This document shows, one piece after another, positions 32,342-42,852 of a DNA stretch of 64,000 bases (position 1 is the first letter of the stretch; each line of letters opens with the position of its first letter). Made by a program: the position numbers and the translations under genes. The stretch lies in the NCBI GenBank assembly GCA_006386115.1, contig VFIW01000025.1:248001-312000 (forward strand). Direction: 5' to 3'. Origin of the DNA: Globisporangium splendens. Lineage: Eukaryota; Oomycota; Peronosporomycetes; Pythiales; Pythiaceae. The notes beneath the pieces were generated by a model. It did not search any database. It was not told where the DNA came from and worked only from the letters and a program-made list of their open reading frames with translations.

Positions 32342-34150
32342 CGGTTATGTGCTACGTTGGTATCCAACTTCCCAGAGCTCCTGTATCGACCACAGCAAAC
32401 AAATGTGCTTCGGCTGTACAACGGGCAACGTCATTATAACCACTAATGGCATCTGCACACCAGTGAAGCAACTCTGACCCACGTCGACACGACCCTAGTC
32501 AAAGCTACGCATACAGTTCACTCTGCAACGGACTGTGACGTCATGGCAACAAGAGACTTGAACGGGCAGAAGGTGTCGTTCCATGCACATCCGCGTTTCA
32601 CAAGAATCGTGCAACTATGGGGTGGCAACGGACGATACAATACCACCAGATCTTTCTATCGGCAACAAGTTGCAGTAACGAGGACACAAATTGGCAAAGA
32701 TACTCGAGATGCAGCAGTCAACAAAGCTGTCCAAACAGCAGGATCTCTGTGGCCAGGACTGCAATTAATCCAGTGGAGCGAATCACACAACATCCCAGGG
32801 ATTACTGCTTACACGGTCCAGACTCATCTCCGACTGAAAGCCAACCGACTCTCCATGTGGAACTAGGAGAAAGCTGATCTATCCTGCTCGAATCCCGAAT
32901 GTTCCCAAGTTGTCCAATCTTCTGTTCAACATCTACTCTGGGAGTGTCCGAAAGCCAAACTCGTGTGGAACTACTTTTATGGGCGAAGATCGGAATCACT
33001 CCTGGTCACGACCCCGCAATCTGGATCTTCAGTCTGGATCTACCACATACTCCAAGGCATGCATGGACCACGATCGAGAGACACATTATCGGACACAAGT
33101 TCTCCAATGAACATCTCCAAGATCACCTCTATCCCGTCGCACACATGCTGTGGCGATATATGAGCGCGTCGCTCATACAAGCCATTTGGTGTGCGCATCT
33201 GCGACGCATGGACTCGGATCCAATCGAATCGACTGCTGAGATGGCGATCATGATGACCAGATTAGAGGCAGGAATGCGAAACCCCACACGACTCGCTGAA
33301 GCGCAAGCTGGAGACTCTGACGGTCACACGGTTGCAGCAGTTCTCAAGGCATATATCGACTGCTTTCTCAGCCAAACCGACGCCATCCCCTTGACTCCAA
33401 ATGATACTCGCGGCGTTTACCTGTTGTTTTTCGATGGTGGACCACGCGGCAATCCAGGACCAGGAGGGACTGGATCCATTATCGCGCGTGTCCATAAGGA
33501 CTCGCACACAGCCAGTTTAATTTGGGCCGCCAGCATGGCGTATAGCAGGAAGGACACGACCAACAACTTTGCCGAGTACTGGGGTCTCATACAAGGACTC
33601 CGAGAAGCCCAACGCAGTCACTTCGAACCGTTGTACGTGATTGGAGACAGTGCACTCATTACCTCCCAACAGAGAATGCATCGGTCCCCTCGACAGCACC
33701 GATTGGCACGTTTATACCAGACAAGTCGACGACTCGCGGATTGCATCGACATCCGATGATGGTACCATCACTACCGTGCCTTCAACAAGATGGCGGACTC
33801 AGCCGCCAACCTAGCCATGGACACCAGAACCTCAACGCAGGTCCACTTCCCAACTCATCGAGCTGCTTTCAACAATCTCGCCCAGGATCTTGACAACGAC
33901 GTCATGCATTGGCTTGTGCGAAGTCCGGAAGACCCAAGGTCATTGGACAACACAAGGCAGCCTCACATAGGACCAAGAGAACATGCCATCCTGGCCAAAG
34001 ATTATTTAGCATTCAGAAGTGATCTATTGCAATCCTCGCTATAGACACATTTACACTCCTAGATGAAATTCGCAATGAAGATTAGGTAGGAGAATGGATA
34101 TTGTAGGTCACGAAGATGAACCTAAATATACCTCACCTTATAAAGATAAA
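32342..34150 (+). mobile_element. 5'-truncated family-1 LINE copy (RNase H end), decayed
   Basis: From 32342 the sequence follows the ORF2 3' part of the fuller copy at 51472-53290: zinc-knuckle-like C-x4-C region, RNase H motif FDGGPRGNPGPGGTGS near 33433, then the AEYWGL and GDSALI motifs, and the terminal tail ending CCTCACCTTATAAAGATAAA. It is broken by a TAG near 32864, a 7-bp deletion near 32978 and a TGA near 33758. No target-site duplication is clear. Confidence 0.88.
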
Positions 34151-35636
34151 ATGAAACAAAATAAAGCAGGATACGTTTTGGCGCGGTCAAATTTGGGTCT
34201 GGTCGCCGAAGTTGCATTTATTTATGGACTCTTTCGTAAGTTAATTGAGCTGTGTGGTCTTTTCATCGGAACGGCGAGTGTTTGCCAAATTGGATAATTT
34301 TCACAATGAGGTTGTGTTTTTTTCGCCTCCAGATCGCTCGTTGTCCACACGATCTTACTTGGGGCAACTCGGCTGTGACGCAAACAATACACGACACACT
34401 CATACTCTTTTCGCCAGCAGGTCGCACAAATGGCGTATGCATCCTTGTATTATTTGGACCAGCAACGAATATCCGTACTGGGATACACCGGAACACAGCG
34501 AGACGGAGTTTGCGTACATTCTTTTGCATCTCAGAGGCACCTTAGTTAAATACTCGCGCTCGATGCTCATCTTGAACGGGTGTTCACGACCTTCGACAGT
34601 TTGCGTGATCACCTTGCTTTGCTGTTCTGGTCGCATCGGCAGTTGAGATCGTCCTTGCACTGGACTCGTTTTGAAATGAGAGAAACCTGAGACATAAATC
34701 CTGCCTGATCACGGCACAGATAGGACTCCCATCCACCTATCGCCTGTGAGGAATCGATAAGCTCGAAGCGCAACGTTTGTATTTCAGTACACTCGCTGGC
34801 AGTTAAAAATGTCAGCGAATCTCCGCTGGACAGAGACTCTGTGGCACAAAAGAGCGATTAAGCTTCAGCTATTACAGTGCGAGTGTCTGGTCTCTGTAGA
34901 AGCATCGTAGCGTCGCCACCGCTAATTAAAACTCTCAGATGTATGTCGTTGTGATCGTCTAATACTCGAGGTCACCCACCTCAGCGTTGCAAATTGCGGC
35001 GAAAAGGCCATTGACAGCGCTTTCGATTTTCGTAGATCAGAGGCACGACAGTACCGTTTCCCTCAGGCATTTGCCACACGCAATAGTGCCACTCGTTCAT
35101 GGCGGGTAGAAGAAGATTTGTTCGAGGCATGATCGAATCTTAGTCGAGATTCATTAGATTCAATTTTGGGGGATGCGCTCTGTTCAAAGACGGGCCATCG
35201 ATGTTATTTTGGGCTCTCACATCTGTACCTGGGCAAAGCGCCAAACGCACTCACAGCAGGAAGCGCTATGTGGATTGCGACAACCAGAGCTGATGGCAGC
35301 GATGACCTCCTCGGATCGGAAAACGATTCGAAGCAAGTCCCCAAACGAAGCAGGAGTAAATAGCCAGTGTGGCTTGCTTGCACGTTTATAATTGGCGTTA
35401 TCTTTTTAAAAGCACGCATTGAGATAACAGTATGAACGAACAGTGAAAGGCGTGTGTCTCCCTTGTCCTCTGAGCAGAGCCACACATGTGAACGCGCTCA
35501 GGAAATCAGGTAGACTTCATGCAGATGCAGATTCAGCGACTCATCAAAATGGCTCGTACATTTTCAAACCAAACAACATTCGAAGAGACTGACACAGTCG
35601 TACAGTCAAGCGACAATCCAAAGACCACACATCACA
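34151..35636. other. Intergenic; diverged upstream block of the phosphate transporter repeats
   Basis: No gene is supported. From about 35140 to 35636 the sequence is recognisably but loosely similar, in inverted orientation, to 39985-40620, and also to 43020-43660: a GATTCAAT-TTTGGGG block, GGGATGCGC, ATTTTGGGCT, and CTGAGCAGAGCCACACATG. These are older remains of the upstream parts of the three amplified transporter units. Confidence 0.6.
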
Positions 35637-35818
35637 TTCTTTTATTTTGGGCAACTTCTATGGTGCAGCTCAACACCTAACCGCACCGTCACCAAACTCA
35701 GACTGTTGTCCGCCTGCCTCACGGGATCCCTTCTGCCCTCGCTCAGCAGCTGGTGTCGCCTCCCTCTCACTTCTGGGTCTGCGTGTCCAGGGGACCTCCG
35801 TCGACACTCACACAAGTC

Positions 35819-35834
35819 GCTCATTCTCCAATTC
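35819..35834 (+). promoter_or_regulatory. Oomycete initiator-type core promoter
   Basis: GCTCATTCTCCAATTC matches GCTCATTYYNCAWTTT at 15 of 16 positions, about 100 bp before the transporter ATG at 35933. Confidence 0.85.
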
Positions 35835-35932
35835 TCCGAGTCTCGCTCACTACCAGCACCTCAAGCTCCAACCTGCCAACAGCAAGCAGCACACTCGGTC
35901 GGTAGCTCCCAAGCCTCGCTCGCTCACTCGCC

Positions 35933-37354
35933 ATGAACAAGTTTCTCGTCCGAGGTCTCGGATTCTTCAACGATGCCTACGACCTCTTCGTCATGAACGT
36001 CGTCAACGTCGTGCTCACGGAGCAGTACGGCAAGCACGTGTACACGTCGCACATGAAGTCGGCTGTGTCGGCGGCTGCGATCATCGGTGCCGTCATCGGT
36101 CAGCTGCTCTTCGGCTTCCTGGGCGACGTCTTCGGCCGCAAGGTCAACATGATCATCACGTGCTGCCTGCTGATCTTCGGTGGCATCCTGTGTACCGTTG
36201 CGTACGCTGGTGACGCGACCAACACGTTGTGGTTCTTGGTCATCGCTCGTGGTGTCCTCGGCGTGGGTATCGGTGGTGAGTACCCACTGGCGGCGACGAC
36301 GACGGCGGAAGACTCGGCGACGCCAGCGGAGCGTAACAAGCGTGTGGCGCTGACGTTCTCGCTCCAAGGTGTGGGTTCGCTCACGGCGTCGATCCTCGGC
36401 AACCTGCTCGTACAGGCGCTCGCGGACGGTCCAAAGGGCACGAACAGCAAGGAGCGTCTCGAGATCGTGTGGCGTCTGCTCTTCGGTCTCGGCGTGGTCC
36501 CAGCGTGCGTCGTGTGCTACTACCGCTTCACGGCGGAGGAGACCGAGGCGTACAAGGCCGTGCAGGAGCGTGGTCAGGCGACGGTCGTCAAGCCAGCTCA
36601 GAAGCGCGCTCAGTTCCTGTTCATCCTCAAGAACTACGGTCTCGGTCTCCTCGGTACGGCCGGCACGTGGTTCTTGTTCGACATTGTGTTCTACGCGCAG
36701 AACTTGTTCTCGGCCAGTATCTTGTCGGTGGTGGGGGTGAAGAACGCGTCGTTGCAGCAGGTGACGACGCAGAACGCGTTCGTGGCGTTGATGGCGTTGC
36801 CAGGCTACTACGTGGCGATCTACTTCATCAACCGTCTCGGCCGCAAGGTGATCCAGCTGCAGGGTTTCACGGTCATGACCATCATCTTCCTCATGTTGGC
36901 GATCTTCTGGGACGACCTCAAGAAGCACTCGGTGCCGTTCATCATCTTGTACGGTCTGGCGCTGTTCTTCTCGAACTTTGGCCCGAACACGTCGACCTTT
37001 GTGATGCCGACGGAGATGTTCCCGACGCCGATCCGCAGTACGTGCCACGGTTTCTCTGCGGCGTGCGGCAAGGCCGGTGCCGCCATCGGTTCGTTCGGGT
37101 TCTCGATCTGGGTGGACACGAGCTTCGGTTACGACGGCGCTTTCTACACGTTCGCTATCATCTCGTTCATCTCGATCCCGTTGACGTGGTTCTGCACGTG
37201 GAACGACGACCGCGCGTCCGAAGAGATCGACGCCGAGTTCTACGAGAAGCTCAACGGCGCCGACGAGTTCACTCGCGAGTCGTTCGCGTCGGTGTCGAAG
37301 CCAGCCGACCTCGAGACTGCTGGTGTGTACAAGCAAACGACCACTCCAAAGTAA
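35933..37354 (+). CDS. PHT1/PHO84-type phosphate:H+ symporter (MFS), left arm of inverted repeat
   Basis: It encodes 473 residues from MNKFLVRGLGFFNDAYDLF. Twelve hydrophobic segments carry the PHS-family signatures GGEYPLAA, WFLFDIVFYAQNLFSASIL and GPNTSTFVMPTEMFPTPIR, with a basic cytoplasmic loop (QERGQATVVKPAQKR) between the two six-helix halves. Expected to co-transport phosphate with protons at the plasma membrane. The protein is almost identical to those at 38267 and 41302. Compared with 38267 it reads GVVPAC for GVIPAC and GLGLLGTAG for GVGLIGTAG. The body is GC-rich with strongly biased third positions, as expected of a highly expressed gene. Its promoter motif lies within the repeated unit, so all three copies should be expressed alike. 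Confidence 0.93.
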   Translation: MNKFLVRGLGFFNDAYDLFVMNVVNVVLTEQYGKHVYTSHMKSAVSAAAIIGAVIGQLLFGFLGDVFGRKVNMIITCCLLIFGGILCTVAYAGDATNTLWFLVIARGVLGVGIGGEYPLAATTTAEDSATPAERNKRVALTFSLQGVGSLTASILGNLLVQALADGPKGTNSKERLEIVWRLLFGLGVVPACVVCYYRFTAEETEAYKAVQERGQATVVKPAQKRAQFLFILKNYGLGLLGTAGTWFLFDIVFYAQNLFSASILSVVGVKNASLQQVTTQNAFVALMALPGYYVAIYFINRLGRKVIQLQGFTVMTIIFLMLAIFWDDLKKHSVPFIILYGLALFFSNFGPNTSTFVMPTEMFPTPIRSTCHGFSAACGKAGAAIGSFGFSIWVDTSFGYDGAFYTFAIISFISIPLTWFCTWNDDRASEEIDAEFYEKLNGADEFTRESFASVSKPADLETAGVYKQTTTPK

Positions 37355-37439
37355 GGGAGAGTGATACTAGAACAACATTGTATGTGAGATGCTTATCTTT
37401 TTTTTATTGTTGGACAAATAAATCGTTATTTGTCGAGAA

Positions 37440-38181
37440 ATTTCTGGTGTCAGTGCATGTCCAAGAGGACTCATTGTGTAAACTAGAATTAGCACGCGCT
37501 TTGCCAGACGTCAAGACGCTGAGCTGTTTCATGTGTCGATACGGCGGCTTGGACATTAACTTAACCAAGCTGTCAGAGACCCTGTAAGCACTATCCCATC
37601 GAAAACAAACTGCCTGCTGCTTTACCGAGCAGGGGGAAAGTATCCTAAATTCAAAGTTTGCTGGCACTGCGCTAAACTTAACCAACAATGTCTGCTCATT
37701 CAAACTCCCAGCAGAAGTACAAAGCAGCGTACGTCGGTGTTTGTCGATGTTTGAGGTGACACTAATAAACACAAGGTCGGGTCGTATTCGATGGAATGCA
37801 TGAATCCGGGGTTGTGCAAACACTTTGAAGGGTATCGCCGTAATTGGCGATACCAGATTCTGGTATCACACTACTGTATAGTGAACTCTGCACAAAGGAG
37901 ATTTCACAGTTGCGAATATTCTGCCTGTCAGCTGTCATGTCTCCTCCTCCACTACAAACGAACAGCGCCACTGACCAGAACGAGATTGGGACCAATTCGG
38001 ACAGGACACTAGTTACAAAGCAATACAGCAGCAGCCAAGATTACCAGAAATTGGCACAGCATCTGATACCTCCAGTTCGCTACTCTCACTAGAGACATGT
38101 TGGCAAAGCCTCAGGGCTATGCCACTCACTGTCTATAGAGCCTTACAAGATATGTGAGCCTGTCATTGAGTTCACAGATAC
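37440..38181. other. Spacer of the inverted repeat
   Basis: 742 bp between the two arms, with the 3' ends of both transporter genes facing it. No coding frame or RNA gene is apparent. Confidence 0.55.
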
Positions 38182-38266
38182 TTCTCGACAAATAACGATT
38201 TATTTGTCCAACAATAAAAAAAAGATAAGCATCTCACATACAATGTTGTTCTAGTATCACTCTCCC

Positions 38267-39688
38267 TTACTTTGGAGTGGTCGTTTGCTTGTACACACCA
38301 GCAGTCTCGAGGTCGGCTGGCTTCGACACCGACGCGAACGACTCGCGAGTGAACTCGTCGGCGCCGTTGAGCTTCTCGTAGAACTCGGCGTCGATCTCTT
38401 CGGACGCGCGGTCGTCGTTCCACGTGCAGAACCACGTCAACGGGATCGAGATGAACGAGATGATAGCGAACGTGTAGAAAGCGCCGTCGTAACCGAAGCT
38501 CGTGTCCACCCAGATCGAGAACCCGAACGAACCGATGGCGGCACCGGCCTTGCCGCACGCCGCAGAGAAACCGTGGCACGTACTGCGGATCGGCGTCGGG
38601 AACATCTCCGTCGGCATCACAAAGGTCGACGTGTTCGGGCCAAAGTTCGAGAAGAACAGCGCCAGACCGTACAAGATGATGAACGGCACCGAGTGCTTCT
38701 TGAGGTCGTCCCAGAAGATCGCCAACATGAGGAAGATGATGGTCATGACCGTGAAACCCTGCAGCTGGATCACCTTGCGGCCGAGACGGTTGATGAAGTA
38801 GATCGCCACGTAGTAGCCTGGCAACGCCATCAACGCCACGAACGCGTTCTGCGTCGTCACCTGCTGCAACGACGCGTTCTTCACGCCCACCACCGACAAG
38901 ATACTGGCCGAGAACAAGTTCTGTGCGTAGAACACAATGTCGAACAAGAACCACGTGCCGGCCGTACCGATGAGACCCACGCCGTAGTTCTTGAGGATGA
39001 ACAGGAACTGAGCGCGCTTCTGAGCTGGCTTGACGACCGTCGCCTGACCACGCTCCTGCACGGCCTTGTACGCCTCGGTCTCCTCTGCCGTGAAGCGGTA
39101 GTAGCACACGACGCACGCTGGGATCACGCCGAGACCGAAGAGCAGACGCCACACGATCTCGAGACGCTCCTTGCTGTTCGTGCCCTTTGGACCGTCCGCG
39201 AGCGCCTGCACGAGCAGGTTGCCGAGGATCGACGCCGTGAGCGAACCCACACCTTGGAGCGAGAACGTCAGCGCCACACGCTTGTTACGCTCCGCTGGCG
39301 TCGCCGAGTCTTCCGCCGTCGTCGTCGCCGCCAGTGGGTACTCACCACCGATACCCACGCCGAGGACACCACGAGCGATGACCAAGAACCACAACGTGTT
39401 GGTCGCGTCACCAGCGTACGCAACGGTACACAGGATGCCACCGAAGATCAGCAGGCAGCACGTGATGATCATGTTGACCTTGCGGCCGAAGACGTCGCCC
39501 AGGAAGCCGAAGAGCAGCTGACCGATGACGGCACCGATGATCGCAGCCGCCGACACAGCCGACTTCATGTGCGACGTGTACACGTGCTTGCCGTACTGCT
39601 CCGTGAGCACGACGTTGACGACGTTCATGACGAAGAGGTCGTAGGCATCGTTGAAGAATCCGAGACCTCGGACGAGAAACTTGTTCAT
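38267..39688 (-). CDS. PHT1/PHO84-type phosphate:H+ symporter (MFS), right arm of inverted repeat
   Basis: It encodes 473 residues and is the mirror copy of the 35933 gene. It carries the same PHS signatures and the same tail ending ETAGVYKQTTTPK. It differs in protein at GVIPAC and GVGLIGTAG, plus silent changes, all within about 325 bp. The copy at 41302 agrees with the left arm, not with this one, at every one of these sites. This points to a patch brought in by gene conversion, or to conversion of the other two copies. Same expected role in phosphate uptake. Confidence 0.93.
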   Translation of the reverse strand: MNKFLVRGLGFFNDAYDLFVMNVVNVVLTEQYGKHVYTSHMKSAVSAAAIIGAVIGQLLFGFLGDVFGRKVNMIITCCLLIFGGILCTVAYAGDATNTLWFLVIARGVLGVGIGGEYPLAATTTAEDSATPAERNKRVALTFSLQGVGSLTASILGNLLVQALADGPKGTNSKERLEIVWRLLFGLGVIPACVVCYYRFTAEETEAYKAVQERGQATVVKPAQKRAQFLFILKNYGVGLIGTAGTWFLFDIVFYAQNLFSASILSVVGVKNASLQQVTTQNAFVALMALPGYYVAIYFINRLGRKVIQLQGFTVMTIIFLMLAIFWDDLKKHSVPFIILYGLALFFSNFGPNTSTFVMPTEMFPTPIRSTCHGFSAACGKAGAAIGSFGFSIWVDTSFGYDGAFYTFAIISFISIPLTWFCTWNDDRASEEIDAEFYEKLNGADEFTRESFASVSKPADLETAGVYKQTTTPK

Positions 39689-39786
39689 GGCGAGTGAGCG
39701 AGCGAGGCTTGGGAGCTACCGACCGAGTGTGCTGCTTGCTGTTGGCAGGTTGGAGCTTGAGGTGCTGGTAGTGAGCGAGACTCGGA

Positions 39787-39802
39787 GAATTGGAGAATGA
39801 GC
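39787..39802 (-). promoter_or_regulatory. Oomycete initiator-type core promoter
   Basis: Mirror copy of the 35819 motif, GCTCATTCTCCAATTC on the reverse strand, 98 bp upstream of the ATG at 39688. Confidence 0.85.
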
Positions 39803-39984
39803 GACTTGTGTGAGTGTCGACGGAGGTCCCCTGGACACGCAGACCCAGAAGTGAGAGGGAGGCGACACCAGCTGCTGAGCGAGGGCAGAAGGGATCCCGT
39901 GAGGCAGGCGGACAACAGTCTGAGTTTGGTGACGGTGCGGTTAGGTGTTGAGCTGCACCATAGAAGTTGCCCAAAATAAAAGAA

Positions 39985-41301
39985 CTGAAGTGTGGCATTG
40001 CCCTATATGGTGGTTGCGACAAATGTTGCGAAGGTGCTTGAGCCTTTTTCATGAGCCTTTGAATCTCATTGGAGACTGAAGTTAGCCTGATATGCTGAGC
40101 ACGTTCACGTTTTATCGTTCAGCATGTGGCCCTGCTCAGAGAGATAGATGCGTGCCTGCTGTGTCATTATTTTAACGCACCCATGCAGCAGGGACGCAGC
40201 ACGAGGAAGCCCAAGTCTCGGAACCCTCTCTTTCTTCGTTCATGCTGTCATCTACAGTACATTGCATGACTTGTGCCAAGAATTGACACTAGATAGTGCG
40301 GTACTTCGTTGTGGGAAGCAGCAGAGGTGAGTTTGGACAGCTGCTCCGTTTACGAGTTTTAATTTGTGGTTTTAGTTTCAAGGTTTCGGAATCTGCAAAT
40401 CCAAAGACATGCATGCCATCTGCCGTCTCGAGCCGGATCTATTGTAATAGAAGTGAAGTGTGAACGCCAAAGTCGCTTCCTGCGTGGACTGACTAGTGCA
40501 TTTTGTCATGTTCGCCAAATCCTGCAGCAAAAAAGCCCAAAACAACACTCGTGGCCAGTCTCTGTGTGCAGCGCATCCCCCAAATTGAATCTTGATTAAG
40601 ATTCAAATACCGCACGAATCAAATCTACTTCAAGACCGCAAGGACTCCCCTTACGAGGGAATACTCGGATGCCTGACCCGCACGACGGTCTCCAGAGAAG
40701 TATCCATACAGTTCAGAATGTCACCTGGCTGTCGCCAACCCATGCGTCCTTGTTGAAGGCGGTAGGTGGCATTTTTTTCGTCTCGGAAAGCATCCTCTAA
40801 CCTTGTGGAGGATTGCTGGACCATTCAGAGTGGACACGTCGAGTTTATCAACGGGGAGAGGCGAGCCACAGAGCTGGCTGCAGTCTCACCCTTCTCACAA
40901 CGGAAGTGACGGTACAACGATTGCTGGAGCCACAAACAATGTGCCAAAAGAATGCCATTTTTCTCCATAGATATAAAGCTTAAAGAAGACGATCGTTGTG
41001 CAACCTGCCGGACAAGCATTGAAAAAGAGCCAGGAACTTATCTAGCAGGCAATGGACTCTTATTGTAAGCAAACTATGAGCCAGAGAGTGAGTGGTATTA
41101 AAAGTAAAAAAAGTTGTACAGCGATTTACTTCATTTCACCTGCACTCACCGTCGTAATAGTTGTGAAAACAGCAGCAGCCTTGCAAACCATTGGATTTTA
41201 CACGTGCGTTCAATTCAGATCACGGCAGTATGTCGTCACTGGAAGCAGTTCTACTTCGCAAAAATTAACATAGTTCCGTACGCTTTGATAAACACCACGA
41301 C
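39985..41301. other. Intergenic; upstream block of the right-arm gene
   Basis: No gene is supported. 39985-40620 is a diverged relative of the blocks at 35140-35636 (inverted) and 43020-43660 (direct), with the shared palindromic TTGAATCTTGATTAAGATTCAA near 40585 and near 43618. Confidence 0.6.
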
Positions 41302-42732
41302 TTACAACTGAGGGGACTCAGCACTCTTGTAAACGCCCTGGGTGTTCTTCTCAAGATCGGTTGGCTTCGACACCGACGCGAACGACTCGCGAGTGAACTC
41401 GTCGGCGCCGTTGAGCTTCTCGTAGAACTCGGCGTCGATCTCTTCGGACGCGCGGTCGTCGTTCCACGTGCAGAACCACGTCAACGGGATCGAGATGAAC
41501 GAGATGATAGCGAACGTGTAGAAAGCGCCGTCGTAACCGAAGCTCGTGTCCACCCAGATCGAGAACCCGAACGAACCGATGGCGGCACCGGCCTTGCCGC
41601 ACGCCGCAGAGAAACCGTGGCACGTACTGCGGATCGGCGTCGGGAACATCTCCGTCGGCATCACAAAGGTCGACGTGTTCGGGCCAAAGTTCGAGAAGAA
41701 CAGCGCCAGACCGTACAAGATGATGAACGGCACCGAGTGCTTCTTGAGGTCGTCCCAGAAGATCGCCAACATGAGGAAGATGATGGTCATGACCGTGAAA
41801 CCCTGCAGCTGGATCACCTTGCGGCCGAGACGGTTGATGAAGTAGATCGCCACGTAGTAGCCTGGCAACGCCATCAACGCCACGAACGCGTTCTGCGTCG
41901 TCACCTGCTGCAACGACGCGTTCTTCACCCCCACCACCGACAAGATACTGGCCGAGAACAAGTTCTGCGCGTAGAACACAATGTCGAACAAGAACCACGT
42001 GCCGGCCGTACCGAGGAGACCGAGACCGTAGTTCTTGAGGATGAACAGGAACTGAGCGCGCTTCTGAGCTGGCTTGACGACCGTCGCCTGACCACGCTCC
42101 TGCACGGCCTTGTACGCCTCGGTCTCCTCCGCCGTGAAGCGGTAGTAGCACACGACGCACGCTGGGACCACGCCGAGACCGAAGAGCAGACGCCACACGA
42201 TCTCGAGACGCTCCTTGCTGTTCGTGCCCTTTGGACCGTCCGCGAGCGCCTGTACGAGCAGGTTGCCGAGGATCGACGCCGTGAGCGAACCCACACCTTG
42301 GAGCGAGAACGTCAGCGCCACACGCTTGTTACGCTCCGCTGGCGTCGCCGAGTCTTCCGCCGTCGTCGTCGCCGCCAGTGGGTACTCACCACCGATACCC
42401 ACGCCGAGGACACCACGAGCGATGACCAAGAACCACAACGTGTTGGTCGCGTCACCAGCGTACGCAACGGTACACAGGATGCCACCGAAGATCAGCAGGC
42501 AGCACGTGATGATCATGTTGACCTTGCGGCCGAAGACGTCGCCCAGGAAGCCGAAGAGCAGCTGACCGATGACGGCACCGATGATCGCAGCCGCCGACAC
42601 AGCCGACTTCATGTGCGACGTGTACACGTGCTTGCCGTACTGCTCCGTGAGCACGACGTTGACGACGTTCATGACGAAGAGGTCGTAGGCATCGTTGAAG
42701 AATCCGAGACCTCGGACGAGAAACTTGTTCAT
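41302..42732 (-). CDS. PHT1/PHO84-type phosphate:H+ symporter (MFS), third near-identical copy
   Basis: It encodes 476 residues and is identical to the 35933 protein up to ESFASVSKP; then the tail changes to TDLEKNTQGVYKSAESPQL. The DNA identity with the other copies runs from about 41362 to 42852 with a single difference noted near 42819, and breaks off sharply at both ends. The tract therefore begins just upstream of the initiator motif and ends some 20 codons before the stop. The flanks are much more diverged, so the copy is an older tandem duplicate whose transcribed part has been homogenised. PHS signatures as in the sisters. Confidence 0.92.
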   Translation of the reverse strand: MNKFLVRGLGFFNDAYDLFVMNVVNVVLTEQYGKHVYTSHMKSAVSAAAIIGAVIGQLLFGFLGDVFGRKVNMIITCCLLIFGGILCTVAYAGDATNTLWFLVIARGVLGVGIGGEYPLAATTTAEDSATPAERNKRVALTFSLQGVGSLTASILGNLLVQALADGPKGTNSKERLEIVWRLLFGLGVVPACVVCYYRFTAEETEAYKAVQERGQATVVKPAQKRAQFLFILKNYGLGLLGTAGTWFLFDIVFYAQNLFSASILSVVGVKNASLQQVTTQNAFVALMALPGYYVAIYFINRLGRKVIQLQGFTVMTIIFLMLAIFWDDLKKHSVPFIILYGLALFFSNFGPNTSTFVMPTEMFPTPIRSTCHGFSAACGKAGAAIGSFGFSIWVDTSFGYDGAFYTFAIISFISIPLTWFCTWNDDRASEEIDAEFYEKLNGADEFTRESFASVSKPTDLEKNTQGVYKSAESPQL

Positions 42733-42830
42733 GGCGAGTGAGCGAGCGAGGCTTGGGAGCTACCGACCGAGTGTGCTGCTTGCTGTTGGCAGGTTGGAGC
42801 TTGAGGTGCTGGTAGTGAACGAGACTCGGA

Positions 42831-42846
42831 GAATTGGAGAATGAGC
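42831..42846 (-). promoter_or_regulatory. Oomycete initiator-type core promoter
   Basis: GCTCATTCTCCAATTC on the reverse strand, 98 bp upstream of the ATG at 42732. It is the last element kept before identity with the other two copies stops at 42852. Confidence 0.85.
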
Positions 42847-42852
42847 GACTTG

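Larger units (their letters stand above)
35637..39984. repeat. Large inverted repeat: two 1803-bp arms, 742-bp spacer
   Basis: The left arm 35637-37439 and the right arm 38182-39984 are near-perfect reverse complements, each with a complete phosphate transporter gene, about 296 bp upstream and 85 bp downstream. The differences I could find all lie at 36412-36736 of the left arm. The spacer 37440-38181 shows no gene. Confidence 0.93.

Noticed and set aside
35924..37336. Long open frame antisense to the phosphate transporter (470 codons; mirror copies at 38285 and 41617)
   Set aside because: It exists in the same place in every copy, is very rich in Arg, Asp and Glu, and comes from the GC-biased third positions of the real gene on the other strand.
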